Position numbers and translations under genes: made by a program. Below, piece after piece: positions 45,299 to 56,053 of a stretch of 64,000 bases of DNA (the first letter of the stretch is position 1; the number at the start of each line of letters is the position of its first letter). The DNA comes from Cordilura impudica (Eukaryota > Arthropoda > Insecta > Diptera > Scathophagidae), in NCBI GenBank assembly GCA_963682025.1, contig OY821518.1:9243590-9307589 (forward strand). The letters run 5' to 3'. The notes beneath the pieces were generated by a model that did not search any database, was not told the origin of the DNA, and saw only the letters and a program-made list of their open reading frames with translations.

Positions 45299-46010
45299 TT
45301 AATAGGTGGCTATACCATAGGACCGATCCTCTTGAAATTTTCACAGTTTATAAGTTTGTATCGGGAAAGTAAAATAGGTTGTATTTGTTTAATATATGAA
45401 ATGGGCATGGCACCTCCCATGTATAAAAAATTTTTAACATACATATATCTGAAGCTCTAAGATAGCAAGAGTCCTGAAACTTTGTAGGAGTACATAAGTT
45501 AGTAATGTGAGAAGTGGGGCTAAAAATGGGCGGGATTAAACAAGTGGGCATGGCACCTCCCATACATGGTAAATACATATCATCATACACCTAGCGTACT
45601 ATGATGGCAAGAGTATTGAAACTTTCTGCACGTCAATTGGTTGTTAATGTAAGTAGTCGTACCAAAAATAGGCGGGATTGGGTTAGCGGGCTTGGCACCT
45701 CCTATACAAAAAAATTATCTTGAGTACTAAATATATGTAGACCCAGTATTGAAACTAGGTGTGAGTGCACGAATGATGAGTGTGAGAAGTTATGTTAAAA
45801 ACGGGCGGGACCAAACCAGTGGGGTGGCACCTCCCTTGCATAGTAATACATATCATCATAATTAACAACAAAAATATTCACTAGAAATAGTTATATTCAT
45901 ATTTGTGAGCTGTAGTTCGATTACAAGTTTTACATGGGCACACAAACGGACGGACGGACATTGCTAAATCGACTCAGATTCGATCGATATAATAAAAGAT
46001 GGGTCTAGGT
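45299..46010. repeat. degenerate ~137-bp tandem repeat (GGCACCTCCC)
   Basis: GGGCATGGCACCTCCCAT or close variants recur near 45404, 45545, 45685 and 45825, each preceded by GGGCGGGA-type phrases. The array ends in a GACGGACGGACATTGC stretch and GATCGATATAATAAAAGATG, the same end seen at 13257-13345. The hAT element inserted into this repeat family. Confidence 0.65.
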
Positions 46011-46087
46011 ATTTACATAATTAAAACAACCCGGCAACAAAGATTGTATAAATTTGTAATGCACATTACAACTTATATTTATAAGTA

Positions 46088-46456
46088 CTAGTGGATTCCA
46101 GCCCCTCGAAATTCGAGTGCAAATTCTAGGAAATTTTATGTTTTCATTAAATAAAGACCCTAAAGGTATGCTAATCAATTATAGCCAATTCACAAATCAA
46201 CACAAAAAACAAACTTATTTTTAACAAATTAACAAATTTAATAAACACACACAGCATTGTATTATTTTATGTATGTGTTAGTAGCAACTTTAAATGCAAT
46301 TTACTCAAAATAAAGAAAAAAATTTGAAATCTGTAAATCTGCAAAACGGCTTAAAAGAAATACCTTTCAAATAATATACGTTTGTTCAAAATCGGGGTAA
46401 AACGGTAGAACAAAACATCGGTCACAAGAAACCGCCTATCCCATCAATATTATAGA
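46088..46456 (-). mobile_element. non-autonomous Helitron (family 1), copy 6
   Basis: Minus-strand 5' end TCTATAATATTGATGGGA; 3' end with CTCGAATTTCGAG, thirteen bases and CTAG, between A and T. Well preserved apart from point changes near the 5' end. Confidence 0.85.
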
Positions 46457-48230
46457 GATAAATCTTAAAAAAGCAAACTGCGATTTTCAAAGCGTGTTAG
46501 TTTTCAGTGACATTTAGGTATCGTATTAAGAAAAATATTTACAACAATTTAAATAAAAGTTTAATATTGAAAAAACTTTTAAATTTTTTTTATATAGAAT
46601 AAGAGCCACCGATTTTCAGATAAAGAGCCTGGTTGTGTCTAACAAATCGTTTAAAAAAATTATCTTAAACTATTTTTTTTAAATTAAATTCCTAAAAATG
46701 AAAAACAACATTTGATTTGTTTTTGTAGCTTGTTTTTATTGAAAATAAAATTCTCAAATAAGGCAGTAATAAAACGAAATTTATAGTTAAGTGTAATAAT
46801 TAAAAAAAAATCCATTTTATAGAGAAAAAAAAAATATTTAATAAAACTTTAATGGAAATGATAAAATTTTGTAATACTTATATTTTTAATGATATTATAC
46901 CATTATTTGAATTTTATGATTTTTTATGATCAATTATTTATTATTTTTTTTTTAAATATGTATGTTTTTATGTTTTGTAAACGATGTAAAGTTGTGTAGG
47001 AAATTTTTCAATAATATTTAATAATTTCTTACTTTTCAAAGTTATTTTTATCAATTCAAACTCATTTTTAAATGATGTTCAGTACGAAAACAACTCTACA
47101 CATGGAGGTTGTTCTTTAGTTTTTTGTTTCTTTTTTTTTTAATTTTTTAGACAAATTTGGAAAATATTTTTCCATAGTTAAATAATTTTTTTTTTGTTTA
47201 TGTTTAAAGTAAATATATATGTTTTAAATATTTTTTATTTTTAATATGTATTTATGTATATTTTTATATTTTAATATATGTTTGTTATTCATAATATAAT
47301 GTTCATAATAAATTCCGAAAAACAGTCATTTTTTTAAAATATTTTTTTGTGCATAAATATTTTGTCAAAAATATAATGCGATGAGCCACTAATTTTTTCC
47401 TTTTCATTTTAATGAATAATAATTTTACATAAATACAGAAAATTTATAACAAATTATTTAATTTTTTTTTTTTTAAATTTTTATTTCATAATTATATGAA
47501 CTTTGTAGTTATTTACAATACAACAATTTATGTTTAAAACATTTACATATTTATATGATGATAATTTATCGTTAAAAGAACAATTCTGTTTTATTAATTA
47601 ATGCCAAAGGAGTTCAATGACGAAGTCAATTTTCAGGTTTTATTTAATTTTTTTTTTCCAGGATTTTGCATTTTCAGTTCTAATTTTTTGCAGTCAGAAA
47701 CTTTTTTCATAAAGTTCCAAAAACTTTTGTTTTTTTTTTTTCATTTGAAATATAAATTTTGTTAGAAATATTTTTGAAATTCCTTTGATGGCTGTAACCA
47801 AATATAAAAAATAGGGGTATAACTTTGTTTAGTCAAAAATGACAGGGCACTGCTAATAAAAATTGTTTTTTTTTTAAAGTGAATTTGAAACAAAAACCTT
47901 CTACATCGAAAAAACCAAAATTAAGAACAAAATTGCCGATAATGTTAGATGTTAATGTTAAGAGAATGAAAACAAAATTAACTAAAAACTTACATGCGTT
48001 TCCTGCGGAAACTTTCTTAACGATCATGAAAAAGAAATGTCATATTTATTGATATTTTTTGAAGGCCTATGTCATGTAATTTTTGATATTTGCAAAAATG
48101 TGTTATATCTCAAATTTTTTTGATAAGTAAACAGGGGGGTAAAAATCTTTTTCACAATACAACCACAAAAATAGCGTAAGACAAAATCGATGTGACTTAT
48201 GATTGTAATGGTGCCAAAATTATGATATGT
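46457..48230. other. gene-free AT-rich stretch
   Basis: Very AT-rich with long T runs, no exon supportable. From about 48130 it contains the GGGGTAAAAATCTTTTTCAC flank of the heptad-element family. Confidence 0.5.
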
Positions 48231-48345
48231 TTGAAAATGAAAAATGAAGAATGAAAAATAAAACATCAAAAATAAAAAATGAATATTGAAAAATAAAACA
48301 TCAAAAATAAAAAATGAAAAATGAAAAATAAAAAATTAAAAAGTA
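48130..48345. mobile_element. truncated end of a heptad-core element
   Basis: The flank with CGATGTGACTTATGATTGTA (compare CGGTGTGACTTATAATTGTA at 2779) leads into A-rich heptads (AAAAATG, AAAACATC) to 48345. The other terminus is absent. It shows that the minisatellite travels with this flank. Confidence 0.65.
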
Positions 48346-48419
48346 CATTTTAAATTATTTTTTTTCTGAATTTGCTAGTGATGTTAATTAATGGATACAT
48401 TTCATACAAAAAAAAAAAA

Positions 48420-51400
48420 CCAAAAAAAGTGTATTTAAAAAAGGTTACTTTTTAAAAAAGGGCACTTTAAAAAATGGTATTTTTATAAAAAGGGCAATTT
48501 AAAATAAATATAAACTTTTTCAAAAAGGATAAAAAAAATTATTTATATCAAAAAATGATACTTTTTAAAAAAATAAACTTTTTAAAAAAATTGTAAAAAT
48601 ATAAAAATTCGATACTTTTATAAAAAAGGACACTTTTTAAAAATGTTCACTTTTTAAAAAAATGGTACTTTTTTAAAGAGGGTATTTTTTTTTAAAGGTA
48701 CTTTAAAAAATGGGCACTTTAATAAAAAAGGGTCCTTTGTTAAAAAGAAGTGTACTTATTAAAAAAAAGGCATTTTTGTAAAAAAAGTTACTTTATAAAA
48801 TAAGAGTTCTTTTTTAAAATCAAATGTACTTTAGAAAATTGTATTTTCAAAAAATGGGTACTTTAATAAAAAAATGGTGCTTTTATAAATGGGATTTTTT
48901 TTGAAAAAGGGAACTTTTCTGAAAAAAGCACTTAATAAAAAAGTTGTTTTTTAAAAGACAAATTTTTTAGAAAGGTACTTTTTCAAAAAAGGGTTCACTT
49001 TTACAAAATAAAAATTAATTTTTTTATAAAAGGCAATTTTCTTGAAAAATTTCACTTTTTTAAAAAATTTGCACTTTTTTTTTTTTGAAGAAAATGAATT
49101 TTTTAAGAGAACGCACTTTGTAAGAAAAAGTAAAAAAGAGCATTTTTTTAAAAAAAGGTGCTTTATAAAATAAGAGTTCTTTTTTAAAAACAAATGTACT
49201 TTAAAAAATGGCATTTTCAAAAAATGAGTACTTTAATAAAAAATTATGCTTTTATAAAAGTGATTTTTTTTTTGAAAAAGGGAACTTTTCTGAAAAAAGC
49301 ACTTATTAAAAAAGTTGTTTTTTAAAAGAGTAATGTTTGAGAAAGGTACTTTTTCAAAAAAGGGGTCACTTTTACAAAATAAAAATTAACTTTTTTATAA
49401 AAGGCAATTTTCTTGAAAAATTTCACTTTTTCAAAAAATTTGGCTTTTAAAAAAAAATATATTTATTTAAGAAAGTGCACTTTTTTTTAAAGAAAATGAA
49501 CTTTTTTAAGAAAACGCACTTTTTAAGAAAAAATACAAAGGGCATTTTTTAAAAAAAAAGGTACTTTATAAAATAAGAGTTCTTTTTTAAAAACAAATGT
49601 ACTTTAAAAAATGGTATTTTCAAAAAATGGGTACTGTAATAAAAAAATTATGCTTTTATAAAAGGGATTTTTTTTTGAAAAAGGGAACTTTTCTGAAAAA
49701 AAACACTTATTAAAAAAGTTGTTTTTTAAAAGAGTAATTTTTGAGAAAGGTACTTTTTCAAAATAGGGGTCACTTTTACAAAATAAAAATTAACTTTTTT
49801 ATAAAATGCAATTTTCTTGAAAAATTTCACTTTTTCAAAAAATTTGGCTTTTAAAAAAAATTTAGTTATTTAAGTAAGTGCACTTTAAAAAAAAACTTTC
49901 TTAAGAAAAAGCACTTTTTAAGAAAAAGTATTTTTTTAAAAAAGGTACCTTTTGAAAAGGCCACTTTTTTAGGGAAGGTACCTTTTAAAAAAGTTATCTT
50001 TAACTTTTTATAATATATTCTTGTAAAAATCTAATAAATTAAAATGAATTTTATGCAAAAAACACATAAAATAAACATACATATTTACAAATGTAAATAG
50101 TGCCATATGATGAAGAAAAAATCCAAAAAAATAACGCTAAAAATGATTTTTTTTCATATTTTTATCAAAATATGATACTTTTTTAAAAAAGGACACTTTT
50201 TAAAAATGTTCACTTTTTAAAAAAATGGTACTTTTTAAAAGAGGGTATTTTTTTTAAAAAAGGTACTTTAAAAATTAACACTTTGTTAAAAAGAAGTGTA
50301 CTTCTTAAAAAAATGCATTTTTGTAAAAAAGGTACTTTATAAAATAACAGTTCAAATGTACTTTAAAAAATGGTATTTTCAAAAAATGGGTACTTTAATA
50401 AAAAAAATGGTACTTTTATAAAAAGGGTATTTGTTAAAAAGAAGTGCTCTTCTAAAAAAGGGTTCATTTTTAAAAAAGGGAATTTTGTTTGAAAAAGGGA
50501 ACTTTCTTGAAAAAAACACTTCTTAAAAAAGTTGTTTTTAAAAAAAAGTAATTTTTGAGAAAGATACTTTTTCAAAAGAGGGGTTACTTTTATAAAATAA
50601 AATAAAATTTTCTTGAAAAATTTCACTTTTTTAAAAAATTTTTCTTTTAAAAAAAATTTATTTATTTAAGAAAATGTACTTTTTTTTAAGAAAATGTACT
50701 TTCTTAAAAAAAGCACTTTTTAAGAAAAAGTACTTTTTAAAAAAAGGTACCTTCTGAAAAGTCCACTTTTTTGGAAAGGTACCTTTTAAAAAAGTTATCT
50801 CTAATTTTTTATAATATATTCTTGTAAAAATCTAATAAATTAAAATGAATTTTATGCAAAAAACACATAAAATAAACATACATATTTACAAATGTAAATA
50901 GTGCCATATGATGAAGAAAAAATCCAAAAAAATAACGCTAAAAATGATTTTTTTTCATATTTTTATCAAAATATGATACTTTTTTAAAAAAGGACACTTT
51001 TTAAAAATGTTCACTTTTTAAAAAAATGGTACTTTTGAAAAGAGGGTATTTTTTTTAAAAAAGGTACTTTAAAAATTAACACTTTGTTAAAAAGAAGTGT
51101 ACTTCTTAAAAAAATGCATTTTTGTAAAAAAGGTACTTTATAAAATAACAGTTCAAATGTACTTTAAAAAATGGTATTTTCAAAAAATGGGTACTTTAAT
51201 AAAAAAAATGGTACTTTTATAAAAAGGGTATTTGTTAAAAAGAAGTGCTCTTCTAAAAAAGGGTTCATTTTTAAAAAAGGGAATTTTGTTTGAAAAAGGG
51301 AACTTTCTTGAAAAAAACACTTCTTAAAAAAGTTGTTTTTAAAAAAAAGTAATTTTTGAGAAAGATACTTTTTCAAAAGAGGGGTTACTTTTATAAAATA

Positions 51401-52600
51401 AAATAAAATTTTCTTGAAAAATTTCACTTTTTTAAAAAATTTTTCTTTTAAAAAAAATTTATTTATTTAAGAAAATGTACTTTTTTTTAAGAAAATGTAC
51501 TTTCTTAAAAAAAGCACTTTTTAAGAAAAAGTACTTTTTAAAAAAAGGTACCTTCTGAAAAGTCCACTTTTTTGGAAAGGTACCTTTTAAAAAAGTTATC
51601 TCAAATTTTTTATAATATATTCTTGTAAAAATCTAATAAATTAAAATGAATTTTATGCAAAAAACACATAAAATAAACATACATATTTACAAATGTAAAT
51701 AGTGCCATATGATGAAGAAAAAATCCAAAAAAATAACGCTAAAAATGATTTTTTTTCATATTTTTATCAAAATATGATACTTTTTTAAAAAAGGACACTT
51801 TTTAAAAATGTTCACTTTTTTAAAAAAATGGTACTTTTTAAAAGAGCGTATTTCTTTTAAAAAAGGTACTTTAAAAATTGGCACTTTGTTAAAAAGAAGT
51901 GTACCTATTAAAAAAATGCATTTTTGTAAAAAAGGTACCTTATAATATAAGAGTTCTTTTTTAAACCCAAATGTACTTTAAAAAAATGGTATTTTCAAAA
52001 AATGGGTACTTTAATAAAAAAATGGTACTTTTATAAAAAGGGTATTGTTAAAAAGAAGTGCTCTTCTAAAAAAGAGTTCATTTTTAAAAAAGGGAATTTT
52101 GTTTGAAAAAGGGAACTTTTTTGAAAAAAACACTTTCTAAAAAAGATATTTAAAAAAAAGTAATTTTTGAGAAACATGCTTTTTCAAAAAAGGGTTACTT
52201 TTATAGAATAAAATTTAACATTTTTATAAAAGGCCATTTTCTTGAAAAAATTTAATTTTTTTTAAAAAAATTTGTTTTTTTTTAAATGTATTTTTTTAAG
52301 AAAATTTACTTTTTTTTTTTAAAGAAAATGTACTTTTTTAAGAAAATGCACTTTTTAAGAAAAAGTACTTTTTTAAAAAAGGCACCTTTTAAAAAGGCCA
52401 CTTTTTTAGGGAAGGTACCTTTTAAAAAAGTTATCTTTATTTTTTTTGTAATATATTGTAAAAATATAATAAATTAAAATGAATTTTATGCAAAAACACA
52501 TAAAATAAACATATTTACAAATGTAAATAGTGCCATATGCTGAAGAAATAATCCCAAAAAATAACGGTAAAAATGTTCTTTTTTTTCATATCTTTTATAG
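48420..52600. repeat. 4.2-kb block of quasi-palindromic short repeats (CTTTTTAAAAAAGGTAC)
   Basis: The block is built from 20-30-bp units combining TACTTTTT and AAAAAAGG in varying order, many of them self-complementary (for example GGTACCTTTTAAAAAA). Longer periods overlie them: about 370-420 bp in the left part (landmark CACTTTTACAAAATAAAAAT near 48990, 49370, 49785) and 801 bp from 49993. Lys/Phe-rich frames through it are artefacts. No mobile-element ends were recognised. Confidence 0.85.
49993..52430. repeat. 801-bp tandem repeat, two near-identical copies and a diverged third
   Basis: The landmark GTTATCT followed by ATAATATATTCTTGTAAAAA lies at 49993, 50794 and 51595, exactly 801 bp apart, and again at 52430 (835 bp). 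The first two units encode an identical 87-codon spurious frame, showing they are almost base-identical. Each unit carries a non-palindromic segment (ACACATAAAATAAACATACA, GCCATATGATGAAGAAAAAA) that anchors the period. Confidence 0.95.
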
Positions 52601-53873
52601 TTTCACGTAGAACATAAAAAATTAGTCACTGAAAAATTAGTCCAAATCGATCCGCAAATAAATAAATTATAGCCTTTTGAATATTGACATATTAACATAT
52701 GTAAATAGCGCCAAAGATAGGGTTAAAAAATTTTAATTTTTCGGTATTATAATTTTTTTTCATATTGGCGATTTTCTTTATTGTACCGGGATAAAGATAA
52801 AAAATATGTGGCAATACTTGCTGAAGCTAATGTGACATATGCTGTAAAATTACTGGTATACAAAATATAACTTAAGAAATTTTTTAATTTTTTCAAGATT
52901 TTTTTCTCATTTTCATTCATATCTCGTGACCCATTGGACGAATTTTGATGATTTAAAATAGAAACTCAGTCAGGATGTTAGTAATCGGTATTAGGCAGAA
53001 ACATATTTTAAATGTAAACACGTAAGAATATTAAAGTTGGTCTATTCCAACTATACGATATCCTATACCATGCGTTTACACATCTTATCTCTTAGGTCCA
53101 ACTAATTGGATATAGAAAATAAGCAATAAACCAAATTTGAAAGGCATTGTTATTAATATTTTTTTTTTGTCTTTAAATATGAAAAAGTTCATATCGGATG
53201 CTATATTTAAATTTATATACGGAGGGACGCACATCGGTATAACAAAGTTATTATTCCATAACCACATAGTGGTATAGGGTATAAATATATGTAATTTAAT
53301 CAATTTAATAAAATATAATTTGACTTAAAATCATTTACTGTGTCATACTTAAAAATATAAATTATATTAGCTAAGCGAACTAAATTTCTTCTGGCCGCAC
53401 ACAAATATAGATTTTGTAAAAAGTTCCGCCATCAATGACCTAGTATATCGTTTGCAAAATATTTTAAATGACCCATAAAATCCAAGGAATGCTTTCAATG
53501 AAGACCTTAAATTTCGGACTATTCAAAATTTAATAAATATCAATCTAAAGGAAATCAACAAAAGCAGATAGATTTAATTTACTTTAAGGTGTATTAACAA
53601 TCTGTTAGATACATGATTTTGGAAGAATATATAAGGAATATATAATAATACATACGGCCTTCCGCAAGGCGGAACTTATAATTCTGATTTGGGTTTAGCA
53701 AAACTTTTTCCTGGATCATTTATTTTTTTATTTCACGAGAAATTGTATGTTTCTGTACTAATAGTTTTATTTTTTTTTTTATTAATTTAAACTTTGATGA
53801 TCAGAAAGCTTGCAAAGCTTTGGAACTAGCAACTTGCCTGTCGTTTATTTTGAATAAAATAATACTGGATATA
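52600..53873. other. gene-free stretch with repeat echoes
   Basis: 52910-52985 echoes the duplicated block of the 19505-22538 insertion (CATATCTCGTGACCCATTGG, TCAGTCAGGATGTTAGT). 53385-53430 repeats the TTTCTTCTGGCC segment of 1612-1670. No exon is visible. Confidence 0.5.
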
Positions 53874-54230
53874 CTAGCAGATTCCAGCGCTCGAAATTCG
53901 AGTGCAATTTCTAGGCGGCTTTATTCTTCAACTTAGCCAATTCACAAACCAACACTTTCATGGTTTATTATTATTGTGAATGACAATAAAAAACTCATTA
54001 ACAAACACATTAACAAATTTAATAAAACACACATAGTATATGTATAATTTTATGTATGGTTAGTAGCAACTTTAAATGCAATTAACTCGAAATAAAGGAA
54101 AAAATTTAAAAATCTGTAAATCTGCAAAACCGTTAAAAAGAAATACCTTTCAAATAATATACGTTTGGTCAAAATCGGGATATAACGGTAGAACAAAACA
54201 TCGGTCACAAGAAATCGCCTAGCCTATAGA
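53874..54230 (-). mobile_element. non-autonomous Helitron (family 1), copy 7, variant subfamily
   Basis: 3' end with CTCGAATTTCGAG and CTAG between A and T; the 5' end is TCTATAGGC, lacking the usual AATATTAA. It shares the AACCATGAAAGTGTTGG-type segment with the copy at 6656-7006. Confidence 0.8.
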
Positions 54231-54886
54231 TGTATGTTTGTGTGTAGATATTTTTTAAAAACAAAGTTTAACAATAATAAAAAAGAAAATAAATATAAAT
54301 ATAATATATATATCAACATATCGATATCATAAAAGTAGCAATAAATCTAATGTGCATTACAAAAATGTGCAAATCGCAGAGAGTTTTCTAAATGGGTTAA
54401 CTATAGTACAAGCTCTGGGAATCCTTTAAGCCTTCGCGCGAATTTATATGTATATAATTTTTTAATTTTTTTTTTTCAAAATAGTTACCATTTTTTTTTT
54501 TATCAGACTGCATTTACTTTACTTGTAGTTAACATATGTAAATATTTTTATATGTTTAATTTTTTGTGATTTGAATAATAATAATTTTGTGTTGAAAGTT
54601 TTAAATGCTTTACATGTGTGTATGTATATGTATGTAATTGTTTTATATCAATTGCACGTTAATATATTTATATTAAAAATTTGACACAAAAAATCTTCTT
54701 GTTAGATTAGATTTATGATATTTAATTTTTGTTTTTGTTTTTTTTTTCTTTGAAGAAAGTGACAAAAATTAAATACTTTCTGGGGGCGTATTTTTCCTTT
54801 TCTTTAATTTAAGGTTTTGATTTACTTAATTTGTTATGCTCTTTTTGGTGTGATATATTACAAATTATTACTATTTGTTATAGATT
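54231..54886. other. presumed 3' region of the prohormone-like gene
   Basis: Downstream (minus strand) of the stop at 54887. AT-rich; a poly-A signal cannot be chosen among several AATAAA-like words. Confidence 0.4.
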
Positions 54887-54975
54887 TTAAAATAATAAAT
54901 CTTGTTTGTAAGGTGTTACAGGTTTAGCAATAGATCTCTTCTTTTTGGCCACCATAAAACGTTTGTTGTTGAAAC
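54887..54975 (-). CDS. last coding exon of a prohormone-like secreted protein
   Basis: An acceptor (TTTTTTTTCTAG) precedes 54975. The exon continues the frame of 55043-55401: the single base left over there plus GT makes Arg, then FNNKRFMVAKKKRSIAKPVT and a short tail to a TAA at 54887-54889. The basic clusters KR and KKKR are typical prohormone-convertase sites and would release two short peptides, the last about a dozen residues. No Gly precedes them, so amidation is not suggested. I do not recognise the gene by name. Confidence 0.75.
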
Positions 54976-55042
54976 CTAGAAAAAAAAGAACATTAAATTC
55001 TAATGGCTACTTCTATAATATTTTGGTTTTCTTTTAACTTAC

Positions 55043-55401
55043 GATTTGTATTCATTGGAAAAGCCTCATTATACTTATTTTCCCTTTGTTGTAGTTCATA
55101 TTTATTCATTGGGTCCATATTCACGGGCATTCCATAATAGTCTACCATGGACTGAGGTTCATACCAAGCGCCAGCATTATTGTAGTCTAAATTATCTTCC
55201 ATTTGAGTCATTCCTGGATATTCATAAACTCCTTGTGTATTATAGTTGTTGTTAAGACCATAAGCTTTGGGCACATAGGTTTCCGAGGGATATGCATAAC
55301 CAGCATCAGAATCGGTATCTTTACGTGCTCGTTCACCAGCTTCTACCAAAGCCACCAAAGCCAACATATCAGCTGGGGTTAATTTTGTGTCACGCTTTAA
55401 T
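55043..55401 (-). CDS. prohormone-like secreted protein, penultimate coding exon
   Basis: Acceptor TTTATTTTAG at the right and donor GTAAGT at the left bound a 359-bp exon in one open frame. It reads LKRDTKLTPADMLALVALVE, then AGERARKDTDSDAGYAYPSE, then a Tyr/Asn/Pro-rich low-complexity part with YEYPG, WYEPQ and MVDYYGMPVNMDPMNK, ending NEAFPMNTN. The KR at residues 2-3, the amphipathic LTPADMLALVALVEAGERAR helix and the acidic, Tyr-rich spacer are the look of a secretory precursor cut at dibasic sites. No signal peptide is present because the 5' exons lie beyond the right edge or the insertion. A BEL retrotransposon in opposite orientation begins 24 bp upstream of this exon. Function is not assigned; another possibility is a cuticular or glue-like secreted protein. 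Confidence 0.75.
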
Positions 55402-55419
55402 CTAAAATAAATGGAAAAT

Positions 55420-55424
55420 ATACC
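55420..55424. repeat. target-site duplication (left), ATACC
   Basis: ATACC before the left LTR equals ATACC at 61568-61572 after the right LTR, the 5-bp duplication typical of BEL/Pao integration. Confidence 0.95.
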
Positions 55425-55662
55425 TGTTTAGGCTTGATCTCAACTTAAATTAGGAATACTAATATTTTGCAGCATGTACTTTAAATACTAATATTTTACA
55501 ACTGTAACCAATTTACAATAACAATTACTATTGATAAGCAGTTAATGGTTGAGTTGGCGATTCTGATCGACGAGTCGTCTTGAGTGTTCGTGTATTAAAG
55601 GCAGCAGGAGGCAGCCATATATATATAATTTTATTGTTAACGTAAAATAACGTTAATCAACA
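55425..55662 (+). repeat. left LTR
   Basis: Begins TGTTTAGGCTTGATCTC and ends AACGTTAATCAACA. Contains a GGCAGCAGGAGGCAGCC stretch and an AACGTAAAATAACGTT inverted repeat near its 3' end. It should drive transcription to the right, away from the neighbouring gene. Confidence 0.95.
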
Positions 55663-55685
55663 TTTTGGTGCCGAAACCAGGGAAC
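55663..55685 (+). promoter_or_regulatory. primer-binding site region
   Basis: Directly after the LTR comes TTTTGGTGCCGAAACCAGGG. TGGTGCCGAAACC is where a host tRNA 3' end would prime minus-strand synthesis; the tRNA was not identified. Confidence 0.7.
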
Positions 55686-56053
55686 GTGATCCATTTATTA
55701 TCAGCTAATATATAATTTCTTCGGATTTTGTTAAACAACTGGTGTGCTGTTATCTAACTAAATGGTGTTACTTTTTTTTATCTGATGTGTGTACAAACGG
55801 ATAAAATTAATTAGGCTTAAACTCTTCACAGATTTATGTCCTTACTTGAGATTAGCGAAGACATAAACCCAGATCAAAGCTTTCTGTATCTAACACAGTC
55901 CTGTACAAAGAAACAGCTGTAATTTGTGGATTGTAACAAGCAAATCAAAACAAACATCAAAATTACATGACAGTTGTTAAATAAAAGAAAACACTTGTAA
56001 ACGTTTATTGAAAAATTTGTTTTTGACAAGTAATTTTAACCTGAGAAAATTCA

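Noticed and set aside
50363..51427. Two identical 87-codon Lys/Phe-rich frames as a duplicated gene
   Set aside because: They are translations of A/T-run repeats and are identical only because the 801-bp unit is duplicated.
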